From positions 1-64,000 of the forward strand of contig CAXARO010001820.1 of assembly GCA_963971305.1 (NCBI GenBank): a DNA stretch of 64,000 nt. Direction: 5' to 3'. Source of the stretch: Arcuatula senhousia. Taxonomy: Eukaryota; Mollusca; Bivalvia; Mytilida; Mytilidae. The notes beneath the pieces were generated by a model, which worked only from the letters and a program-made list of their open reading frames with translations, did not search any database and was not told the origin of the DNA. A program made the position numbers and the translations under genes. This document shows positions 21,731-31,380 of the stretch, in pieces; position 1 is the stretch's first letter, and each line of letters begins with the position of its first letter.

Positions 21731-22390
21731 TTTTGTCTCGCCTGCGACAAAAGTCGCAGAAGGCGAGACTTAGGTATGGTGTTTCCGACGGCGGCAGCGT
21801 TGTCCACAATTTGTAAGAGTTTTTTCTGTCATCCGTTTAACAACTTCTACTCATGGTAGGCCAAAGATATTTGGTATGCATCATCATCAGCATAATTGTA
21901 GATCAAATCCAAGGTCAATTTATGCATATGCTCCCACCGTCACAGTCCACTGACTTTAACAATTTACACTGTTTATATAGGACTTGTACATGTTGTAAGA
22001 GTTTTTTCTGTCGTCCGTTTAACAACTTCTACTCATGGTAGGTCAATGATATTTGGTATGTATCATCATCAGCATGATTGTAGATCAAATCTTAGGTTGA
22101 TTTATGCATATGCCCCCCACCGTCACGGTCCACTGACTTTGACATTTTACTTTGTTTATAGGACTTGTAGGAGTTTTTTCTTGTGACTGTTTCACAACTT
22201 TTACTCATGGTAGACCAATGAAATTTGGTATGCATCATCATCAGCATAATTGTAAATCAAATCCAAGGTCAGTTTATGCATATGCCCCTGCTGTCACGGT
22301 CTACTGACTTTGACATTTTACACTGTTTTTGGTACATTGCTTCTGTGTCCAACAGGGACAGGCGAGACATCTCTCTGTGTGAACAGTTTA
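21731..22390 (+). mobile_element. Hairpin-capped element, family B copy 4 (complete)
   Basis: It has the best family B cap: arms TGCGAC/GTCGCA around AAAA and GTCTCGCC/GGCGAGAC. GACGGCGGCAGCG follows, then three units of about 180 bp with GGTATGCATCATCATCAGCA, and the 3' end ACAGGCGAGACATCTCTCTG. It is non-coding. Confidence 0.85.
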
Positions 22391-23029
22391 TTTTATTTTA
22401 AAATATCTCTATACTTAGATTAATATTAATATATGATCATAAATTTGAATAAAAAATTATTTTTGTTTACTAAAAGGTTATAAAATAATCAAAACTTGTA
22501 TTTTTACCTTATAATTAGTGTTCTAATAACCTTCTAATTCTTATCAAAACAGATGGAATTGTATAAACATGTATTGAATTTTTTGGTTGGCATTTGAGGA
22601 ATATGTCCGATATAAAATGTTGGCATTTGAGGAAGACACCAAATCACTGATGTCGTTTTCCATGGCAACGCAGATTTAATATAAAAATTATGACATTTTT
22701 ATTGAAGGTATATCAGGAAGGGTGTTCACAAGAATTTTAAAGATTATTTATGAATATGCATTTCTCGCTTCAAAGGGATTTTTTAAAGTCCTTACAGATA
22801 ATTCGTGTTAAATATATAAAACATGGACCTTTCATATTTATACCAAAGGCCATGTTGGGTATTGTCATCACTCTATGTCTGTAGTGGTCTGTCACTAATT
22901 ATTTATTATTAATTAATTAACTAATACATACATAATACATTAACTTCAGTAACCTATATTATTAATATTATTATTTTTCTCTTTTTCTTAATACTTAAAT
23001 AATTGTAATCATCTATATTAAAGAATTAG
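22391..23029. other. No gene seen
   Basis: AT-rich. A short phrase TTGGCATTTGAGGAA occurs twice (about 22590 and 22622). Otherwise nothing is recognised. Confidence 0.4.
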
Positions 23030-23765
23030 GTTTTTGCCATTTGGCAGATACTCCAGTCAACTTGGGTAAAAATATTGCTAATATCAAACAAAGGCTAAGT
23101 GATCATTCAATACAAGAACGATATAGTAAAATAACAGAAAGTAATAAGTTGTCCTTTTACAGAAATCTTTATAAAATTAATGAAAGGCCTGGTTATGTAG
23201 ATATCTGCAGATTTAGAACTGACAGATCTACGATTTGCAAATATAGAATCAGCTCCCATTCTCCTGCCTCAGAGAGGGGCGCTATAAAAACATCCCACCA
23301 AATGCCCTCTTATGTACTAAATGTGAAAACAAACAAGTTGAGGACGAATTACATTTTTTATACAATGTCCCAAATATAGTCTTTATAGACAAGAATTAAA
23401 TCACAAGATACAATGTGGATTTAACAACCCTCACTACTCCATAGAAAATAAACTTAACCTACTACTTAATAATCATTCTCCTCTTGTTCTAAAGGCTATT
23501 ATTGACTATATTACTAAATGTCAAGAAAACTAATTTTCTCTACAACTATTTTAATTTCTTCTCCTTTTAGATCACTAGTATATGAAACTTAGTCATCACC
23601 TCCCCAGGTTACAGTTATAACTATTTTTAATTAGAACTTTACGTTTATTTTACTTTATTGTGTTATTAGTCTGTTGATTGATTTAATTTGTGTCATAACC
23701 ATTTATTACAAATGTGTTTGAACAAATAAATATTTCGTATTTCGTATTAATTTTCGTATTAAAAT
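23030..23765 (+). mobile_element. LINE 3' end (5'-truncated, frameshifted)
   Basis: The first frame (23041-23379) reads CRFRTDRSTICKYRISSHSP. One missing base near 23282 shifts the frame. The following frame keeps LLCTKCENKQVEDELHFLY, the Cys/His motif found at the C-terminus of many non-LTR retrotransposon polyproteins. A second slip follows near 23368, and the next frame ends at a stop near 23532. The 3' UTR ends in short ATTTCGTATT repeats, a typical LINE tail. It is a dead copy; I do not assign the clade. Confidence 0.7.
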
Positions 23766-23854
23766 TTCAAAAAAAAATTTGTTTTTGTTGTATACATGTA
23801 TTGTTATCTAACAAATTTTGAGCTACACATAAAGTTCTTATAAAATAAAAAAAA

Positions 23855-24345
23855 ATATGTGCGAAGCAAAAACAAGACTTAGGTATGGCTTTACTGGCAG
23901 CATTAACAATCTTGGGTAAGGTTTTATGAGTACAATAAGTCCTAGGTTGATGAGACTTGGTATGCACATGCCCCAATTGTAGCTTAGTACATCTTTTCCT
24001 TGACCTTGATTTTCCGATTGAGTGACTTTGACATATTTTCAATACATTATAATGGGCTGGGTAAGGTTTTATGAGCACCATCATATCTCAAGAACTATAA
24101 GTCCTAGGTGGATGAACCTTGGTATACAATTGATCCAGTAGCAGTTTAATACATCTGTATCCCCTTATTTGACCTTGACTTTTTATTTATGGTTGAGCAA
24201 CTTTGCAATTTTCAATACATTATAATAGGCCAAAGGTTTTATATAAGATGGTATTTTCCATGACTTTTATAGATGCATGACTACATGGGGAACTTAACAC
24301 TGAACCAATTATACTGATAGTGTTGAGAGCAAGACAAACTTTAGT
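23855..24345 (+). repeat. Family B fragment, copy 1-type core
   Basis: A half cap (GTGCGAAGCAAAAACAAGAC) is followed by about two core units with AAGTCCTAGG and ACTTGGTATGCACATGCCCC. The 3' cap is worn (GTGTTGAGAGCAAGAC). Confidence 0.65.
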
Positions 24346-25214
24346 GTCCACTTATGTATTGAAAACAAATGGGTTTTTTTAATAAAAATTAATTTTAACT
24401 CAAAAAGCTGAAATGATTTACGTTTGACAATATGTCTTTGTGTATTCACTAGTATTTTTATGATATTGAAATCTGACCAAAATAAATGCAAAAAAGCTGG
24501 TGCCATTTTTTTTTTAACCCACCCACATATGAGTTTTGTTTTTCAATTTGTCGCAAATAAGAATCTTAATTTTTTTTACCTGACCAAAAGGATTATTTTA
24601 GCCGGTGTAAAATTTGGCGTTTTCCATCCCAGCAGGCTATAGGAGCTATTGTCTTCATTTGGCCTTCTTCCAACGTTAACTTCTCTGACACCATGGAACT
24701 TATGGTTGTTCGTTAAGTATGATACAACAACCCACGCAGGAGTTATTGCACTTTTGGATAGGTTTTGTTAAATTTCATTTTCAACCATTACTGAAAGAAA
24801 AAAATTTGAAGACGGGAGAGGATGGTTTCATACATGAATTTGTCAGTCCAATAAGGAATTTAAACTTTACATGTAGATGTCAGGTGAGTGATTGAATCTC
24901 GTGGGAGCCTCTTGGATTTTTTAATTTGAAAAACTACCTGACTAGTGTGCAAATCACATACACAATATTTAAGAAAATCAGGTAGTTGTGCGCTAGAATA
25001 ATCTTAGGATTTCAATAATGCAGAAAAAAAAGAGTTTTAAAGGGGCAATTGAATCTAAAAATTATGTTGAAACAAAGAAAAAGGTAGACACATAATGCAA
25101 AACACATCCAAATACAAGCCGGCTCAAGTTAAAGTGAGATTAGATGATCCAGAAGAATAAGCACAGCTCCAGCCTGGGAAAAGGTCAAAGATAATACCTG
25201 TGTAACTCGTTAGC
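24346..25214 (+). repeat. Family A remnant (24636-24915) in otherwise empty sequence
   Basis: 24636-24915 keeps AGGAGCTATTGTCTTCATTT, GTTAACTTCTCTGACACCAT, CAGGTGAGTGATTGAATCTC and GGGAGCCTCTTG. The flanks 24346-24635 and 24916-25214 show nothing recognisable. Confidence 0.6.
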
Positions 25215-26405
25215 AGGCCTGAACTGAGGGGACATGTGTGCTATACACTTGGCTCCCGTCGTCGTCATTAAATACCCCCCAAAAAAATTTTAGACTTGGC
25301 AAAAGGACATGCGAGATGTTGTCATCACTTGGTGTCCGTCATCCGTTTGACAATAATTCAAAAATATATGAAACTCATGGACAGAATTTTATGAAACATT
25401 GCATGATTATTTCTTTAGGGTATTGGCCTCAACCATTTGAAATGTTGAAAACATGGCACAAGTTACTAAAAATACAACATGTGTGTCAGAAAGTAATTTT
25501 CAGCTCACTTGACCCAATGTGAGCTATTGTCCGAAGTCTGTGTGTGAACTTTTCCAAACGTTAATATAACTCGCCTCACACAATAAGTCATAATTTCTGT
25601 GGTTGTTCTTTAGGGCATGGTGTACAAAACTATTTTGATTTTTATGTCCCCCCCTTACGTATGTGGGGCGGACATATAGATTCACCCTTGCCCGTCCGTA
25701 CATCCATAACACTTTGGTTAAGTTCTTTGTTTAGGTCCATATCTCGGGTACTTTATGTAGTAGGGCTATGATATTCCACCAGTAGTAGGGCTATGATATT
25801 CCACCAGTAGATGTGTGTTGGGTAACATGACACAACCCACTAAGAATAAGGTCACTGTGACCTATTTACACTTGAACGACTTTGGTTAAGTTCTTGGTTT
25901 AGGTCCATCTCTCCGGTACTTTATGTAGTAGGGCTATGATATTTCACCAGTAGATGTGTGTTGGGTTACATGACACAACCCACTAAGAATAAGGTCACTG
26001 TGACCTACTATTTACGCTTGAGTGACTTTGGTTAAGTTCTTGGTTTAGGTCCATCTCTCCGGTACTTTATGTAGTAGGGCTATGATATTTCACCAGTAGA
26101 TGTGTGTTGGGTTACATGACACAACCCGCTAAGAATACGGTCACTGGCCTACTATTTACGCTTGAACGACTTTGGTTGAGTTTTTGGTTTAGGTCCATAT
26201 ACAAATGCATGTAAATAACTAGCGGGCCATATCCGTGGCTTACAGACACATTTTCTTGTTGTTTTTATTGTCGACCAAAAATACTGTCGTGATAAATTTT
26301 AGTAGAACACAGAGGTGAATTGCAGATTTTTTTTTTTGGAAAAACTCAAAACTACCACAGATGCATGCTCTAAGCATATGGTAAAGGTGAACAGCATGTC
26401 TATAC
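25215..26405 (+). repeat. Decayed family A copies, one opened by family E
   Basis: Two worn family A starts are visible (about 25300-25345 and 25503-25545: AGCTCACTTGACCC, GTGAGCTATTG). The second continues to 25644, is interrupted by the family E element, and resumes at about 26265 with AGTAGAACACAGAGGTGAA and AACAGCATGTCT. Confidence 0.6.
25645..26250 (+). mobile_element. Family E element with 5' hairpin, nested in family A
   Basis: The 5' cap has arms ATGTCC and GGACAT with C-run/G-run inner pairing around TTACGTATG. CTTGCCCGTCCGTACATCC follows, then about four units of 130-145 bp with GGTCCATATCTC, GTAGGGCTATGATATT and GTAGATGTGTGTTGGGT. Its core resembles 520-1262. Confidence 0.72.
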
Positions 26406-26809
26406 TGAGTTAACTGTTGATTTTTACAGTCGGTTGAATAATATGGTTGCTATCTGCGGTCTTGTCTATAATCTGTTGAATAATATGGTTGCTATCTGCT
26501 GTCTTGGTGTGTTTACTAAGTTGAATAACATGGTCGCTATACAGTGTATACTGTCTTATTGTGTTTATTCGGTTGAATAATATGGGGTTGCTATCAGCTG
26601 TGTTTAGTCCATTGAAAAATATGGTCGCTATCTGCTGCCTTATTGTGTACACTCCGTTGAATAATATGGTCGCTATCTGCTGTCTTGATGTGTATACTCC
26701 TTAGAATAATATGGCCGCTATCTGCTTCATCATGTGTTTAGTCTGTTGAATAATATAGACGCTATTTACTGTCTTTCTTTGATTACTCCGTTGAATAATA
26801 TGGTCCAGG

Positions 26810-27847
26810 GATCACCACAGCTGCAAATTCAAGGGTGGTGCAATCCGACAATAGTTTTTGTCTCGCCTGCGACGAAAAGTCGCTGAAGGCGAGACATAGG
26901 TATTGCTTTCCGGCGGCGGCGACGGCGGCGGCGGCGTAAACTTTTTTGTAAGACTTTTGTGGACAATGATTTGAAAGAAAAGTATAATAGCTGGGCTTCT
27001 CATATTTGGTATATAGACAGTTGGGGTTATGGTCTACGATACGCACCCCATGCCATTTGACCCTGACCCCATTTTTATGGTTCATTGACTCCGTGAACTA
27101 AAATGTTTTTTCGGGCCAAAGAACTACTTTGTAAGACTTTTGTGGACAATGATTTGAAAGAAAAGTATAATAGCTAGGCTTCTAATATTTGGTATATAGA
27201 CAGTTGGGGTTATGTTCTATGCAACACAACCGATGCTGTGTGACCCTGACCCCATTTTCATGGTTCAGTGACTCCGTGAACTTAGATGTTTTTTTCGGGC
27301 CAAAAAGCTACTTTGTAAGACTTTTGTGGACAATGATTTGAGAGAAAAGTATAATAGCTAGGCTTCTGATATTTGGTATATAGACAGATGGGGTTATGGT
27401 CTACGCTACGCACCCCATGCCGTGTGACTCTGATCACATTTTGATTGTTCAGTGACTCTGTGAACTTAGATGTTTTTTCGGACCAAAAAACTACTTTGTA
27501 AGACTCTTGTGGACAATGATTTGAGAGAAAAGTATAATAGCTAGGCTTCTCATATTTGGTAAATGGACAGTTGGTGGTTGATTTTCAATGATGTTTCAAT
27601 AATTGACATAAATGCAGTCTTTGCCATTGGTTTACTTCTGGTATCTGTGATTAAATTTACAAAGTATGTGCATTTTCTATTTAAATCATCATTTTTCTAT
27701 TAATAAAGTAAAAATGAAATTATTAGAGCACAAAATTCAAGGGTAGGGGATAAAAATTCTAGAGTGTGGGTAAAAATTCAAGGGTGGGAAAAAAAATCAA
27801 GAGTGGAGGAGCACCAACCTTGAATAGCCTGTGCATGGTGAACCCTG
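26810..27847. mobile_element. TIR element (hAT-like ends) inside the minisatellite
   Basis: The left end CAGGGATCACCA and right end TGGTGAACCCTG are inverted with one mismatch, and the similarity continues inward to TTCAAGG(G/T)TGGTGC. CAGGG-type ends are common in hAT elements, but no transposase frame or clear target duplication is seen. A family B element is nested within it. Confidence 0.65.
26853..27580 (+). mobile_element. Hairpin-capped element, family B copy 5
   Basis: An intact cap (GTCTCGCCTGCGAC, loop GAAAA, then GTCGC...GGCGAGAC) is followed by a strong CGGCGGCGGCG patch. Four units of about 180 bp with GTAAGACTTTTGTGGACAAT and TATTTGGTATATAGACAG follow. No 3' cap is present. A minus-strand frame of 100 codons across the cap is a shadow. 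Confidence 0.78.
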
Positions 27848-28646
27848 TAGTCGCTATCTGCGGACTTGTGTATAATCCGTTGAATGATATGGTCGCTATC
27901 TGCTGTCTAAATGTGTTTAGTCCGTTGAATAATATGGTCGCTATCTGCTGTCGTGATGTGTTTAGTCCGTTGAATAATATGGTCGCTCTCTGCTGTCTTC
28001 ATGTGTTTTCTCCGTTGAATAATATGGTCGCTCTCTGCTGTCTTCATGTGTTTTCTCCGTTGAATAATATGGTCGCTATCTGATGTCTTGATGTGTATAT
28101 AGTTTGTTGAATAATATGGTCGCTATTTGATGTCTTGGTGCGTTTAGTTCGTTGAATAATATGGTCTATATCTGCTGTCTTGGTGTGTTTAGTCCGTTGA
28201 ATAATATGGTCGCTATCTGCTGTCTTGGTGTGTTTAGTCTGTTGAATAATATGGTTGCTATCTGCTGTCTTGGCGTGTTTAGTCCGTTGAAAAATATGGT
28301 CGCTATCTGCTGTCTTGGTGTGTTTAGTCTGTTGAATAATATGGTTGCTATCTGCTGTCTTGGTGTGTTTAGTCTGTTGAATAATATGGTTGCTATCTGC
28401 TGTCTTGGTGTGTTTAGTCCGTTGAATAATATGGTCGCTATCTGCTGTCTTGGTGTGTTTAGTCTGTTGAATAATATGGTTGCTATCTGCTGTCTTGGTG
28501 TGTTTAGTCCGTTTAATAATTAAATGATAGCTATATATACTGTCTTGATGTATATATTATGTTGAATACTATGGTCGTTATATACTGTCTTAAGTCCATT
28601 GAATAATATATATATATGGTTGCTATCTGTGATCTTGCGTATACAG

Positions 28647-28798
28647 AGGCGGATCCGATCAGAAGTTTTGCTAATAGGTGGTCCACTGACCGGCCAAGGG
28701 CGGGGATCTGGTCATGCTTTAATGATTTCGTATATGCATGTGTAGCTAGACAACTATTTTTTTCTAACGAAATGTGGTGCCCCCTCCTGGATCCGCCT
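28647..28798. mobile_element. 152-bp element with perfect 10-bp TIRs
   Basis: AGGCGGATCC at 28647-28656 and GGATCCGCCT at 28789-28798 are perfect inverted ends. It sits inside the minisatellite, which resumes after it. It is a small non-autonomous element of unassigned superfamily. Confidence 0.7.
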
Positions 28799-28875
28799 AT
28801 AATAGTATGTGGAATAAACTGGTCGCTATCTATACTGTCCTGTTGTCACGTGGATAGTCTGTTGAATAATATAGA

Positions 28876-29569
28876 CTTGGAATAAAATACTATTGATATC
28901 TGCTCTCTTATCGAAGTTCTGTTGATATTTCGTTTTGTTCTATACAATGTAAATAAAATTCGACTAAATTTAATAATATTAAAAAAGTGCAGCCATAAAC
29001 CTTTAGAACATTCATTTCAGACAATTTTGTTGGTTGCAAATGTTTATCAAACTAATTTTCATAGAAAAAATATGCTCGTCCGCGAGCGCTCATTTGGCAC
29101 CGGAAGAGAACAACTCACCGGACCAATAAGCCGTTCCGTTATCACGAAAATTACGTATATTTTTATACATTTTTTTGAATTATTTAACAAATTCAAAAAA
29201 GCATTTAAAAATTATTTATATATATATGTACTATAATATGTTGTTGACCTTTTTATTTGTCAATGACCTTTAAAATTGGCGCAATATTGTGAGAAAACAT
29301 TATCAACATGATCATTTGTGCGCTTGCAATCAACTGAGAAAATATGCAACTTGAAGCGTCTACATGATGGAGATGAGGAAAAATGGCGGAAAATAAACTG
29401 GTAAGTTTATTTGTGCTATATTTTTGTTTTGCAATGAAAATTTTATGATAAATATTTAATATACACACCAAGGAAGCGTGTGGTCGTGTGTTCTTTGTTT
29501 CTTTCCCATTTCTATCATTAAATACATTTATTATTGACCAACATACAATAAATTGTAGAATATAAACAT
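28876..29569. other. Mostly empty; one possible first coding exon
   Basis: At 29383-29400 a start codon in good context (AAAAATGGCGG) encodes MAENKL and is followed directly by a consensus donor GTAAGT. It could be the first coding exon of a gene to the right. The phase does not join cleanly to the acceptor at 31083, so the link is unproven. Confidence 0.3.
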
Positions 29570-29860
29570 GATTAAGGTAACAACAGAATTACCTAACGGA
29601 GATCAATTTCATATTCCAGTTCTAAACAGAAGAGAAGTTAAACTCTGCTTGAGTATTAGTAGATCGCAATGGTACTGACTCGGTATATGCATTTCAAATA
29701 AAATGGTGGGTTAAACCAGGTTTTGTGGCGCGCCAAACTTCCCCCTTCCATTGCGATCTTATGATCCAGTTACACAATACACAACATTGTTGTGGCGCAT
29801 AATAGGTAAAGCAAGGTGATCATCTCAGTACAGCAAATATTACGACATACTGTAAAAATT
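29570..29860 (-). repeat. Repeat with inverted GATCGCAATGG arms, copy 1
   Basis: GATCGCAATGG (29662-29672) and CCATTGCGATC (29748-29758) face each other across a conserved AATGGTGGGTTAAACCAGG segment. Copies lie at 45680-45970 and, inverted, at 48425-48720. Another shared part is GTGATCATCTCAGTACA. The family is not identified. Confidence 0.7.
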
Positions 29861-30359
29861 CATTCAAAACATTGATCAATCATGACAAATACACATGACT
29901 GTAATCATCAATTTAATAACGAATATTCATAACATAAAATATATATACACATGTACCCATGAACATTAATTTGCCGTTTTTAAAAAAGTAACATTTAGAT
30001 GTCACCGGGAATAATTCTCAGTTTATTCATAATTATTGCATTTGACTTTTGACACAAAGTTTATGTAGGTCATTGTAGGTGGTCATCTTTGGCCACACTT
30101 GCTTCCCCTAAATTAAAACAACTAGCTGGTCTTTTTTATTCATACTGATTGACTTTTATTGTGTGTCATTTTTGTACTCTGTTTGGGATTAATTTAGAGG
30201 GAAGGTTGGATCCACAAAACTAGTTTCACCCCGCCACATACCATATGTGCCTTTCCTTTAGCCAGGAATCCCTTTCATTGTTTTGTCTGTGATGTTCTCC
30301 TTTCCTTTGTTTTTCGTTCTATGTCCAGAGGGGGGTCTTTCAGTTGTGATGCTGGGATT

Positions 30360-30610
30360 GGTTTGAATCTTATACATTTGATTCTGTCCTTGGGCCTATA
30401 GCAAGATGGCTAGCAGCGCCTGTTGGCTTTGTTGAAGGCTGCTCGCTGTCTTTTGTTGTGGATTCTAAAATGTTTGTTGTTTGGTTGGAGTAGTGGCATG
30501 TACATTTATTCCATATTTCATTATTTTCTATCATATCTATTCCATTTTCAGATAAAAATTTAACTATTGGACAAATCTTTTCATGCATGTATCTCCGTCC
30601 ACCATGTATT
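30360..30610 (-). repeat. Unnamed repeat, also at 49600-49820
   Basis: Read on the minus strand, GAGCAGCCTTCAACAAAGCC and TATAGGCCCAAGGACAG match 49760-49815. The part around TATTCCAT matches the arm of a hairpin at 49623-49713. A 72-codon minus-strand frame exists, but its product is not recognised. Confidence 0.45.
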
Positions 30611-30765
30611 GTTTTTACTACATTTAGGGTCAGTTACTTGGTGAAACCATTGGTCAAACACTTTTACTATTGATCATTCCAATTTTGGTTATTAACCATT
30701 GGTTCATTCTATAAAATCAAACTAATTCTAAAATTTACATGTCTATGTCAACACCATTTCATTTG

Positions 30766-31032
30766 CTAAAATTTTAGAAAAAAAACTACTTTGCTAAAAT
30801 TTTAGCCTATTTTTGGAAAGTTTCATATGCTAAAATTTTAGCTCCAATTTTTGTTGACATTTTCTCAATGTATTTTAAAAGCGCTAAAATTTTAGTGAAA
30901 CATCTTTACGACATTGTTTTGGAATGTTTCACATGCTAAAATTTTAGCTCCAATTTGTGTCAACATTTTTATAGCGCTAAAATTTTAGTGAAACATCTTT
31001 TCGACATGTGAACTAATTCACTAAAATTTTAG
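30766..31032. promoter_or_regulatory. Seven copies of the palindrome CTAAAATTTTAG
   Basis: Exact copies start at 30766, 30794, 30830, 30884, 30936, 30977 and 31021, spaced 28-54 bp. Several carry conserved flanks (TGC before and CTCCAATTT after; GCG before and TGAAACATCTTT after). The array lies about 350 bp upstream of the STAND/ankyrin frame. Perfect 12-bp palindromes at this density could be dimeric protein sites or remains of a minisatellite. Function is inferred only. Confidence 0.5.
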
Positions 31033-31083
31033 CCCTTGCTTGTAAATTTTCCAAATAGATTTTGTTATTTATTATCTTTTCAG

Positions 31084-31380
31084 GTGTTTTGAAATATTGG
31101 TTAAAGAGACCAACCAGAATACCTTAAGGTATTGTTTCTCCTCAGGGAAACGTTCAGGGCCTGTTACAAACAGATCAGGTTATGCATGTTTCTTTCGAGA
31201 GAGAATCGTACAAAACTTCGATGAAATGTTACAAAATAGATCTTCTAGGGGAAACAATAGAGGTATACTGAGGTTTCATGAGATATTTCAAGAAAATATG
31301 TGAAAACAAGGGTAAAATACAAAAATGGATGTAAAAGATCAGAAAAACTCAGGATGAGAATAGAATGCACTTTATCATAA
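31084..31380 (+). other. Possible degraded or spliced 5' part of the STAND/ankyrin gene
   Basis: An acceptor-like TATCTTTTCAG precedes 31084, and a frame of 68 codons from 31097 ends at 31303. I see no P-loop or other nucleotide-binding motif. All frames are closed before 31381. The stretch is either non-coding or the worn 5' part of the gene. Confidence 0.3.

Larger units (their letters stand above)
26427..28875 (+). repeat. 45-bp minisatellite, split by two insertions
   Basis: The unit contains CCGTTGAATAATATGG and CGCTATCTGCTGTCTTGG and is about 45 bp. The visible blocks are 26427-26809, 27849-28640 and about 28800-28875. Because 45 is a multiple of three, a repetitive frame (NNMVAICCLGVFSPL) stays open for 123 codons. 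I take this as a by-product, not a gene. The splits are made by a TIR element at 26810-27847 and a small one at 28647-28798. Confidence 0.88.

Noticed and set aside
27766..28523. Repetitive frames of 105 and 123 codons in the 45-bp minisatellite
   Set aside because: The unit length is a multiple of three, so frames stay open by arithmetic. No start context, no conserved domain, and the array is broken by insertions.
26427..28875. CRISPR-like array of regular repeats
   Set aside because: The units are continuous 45-bp repeats without unique spacers, in eukaryotic DNA. This is a minisatellite.
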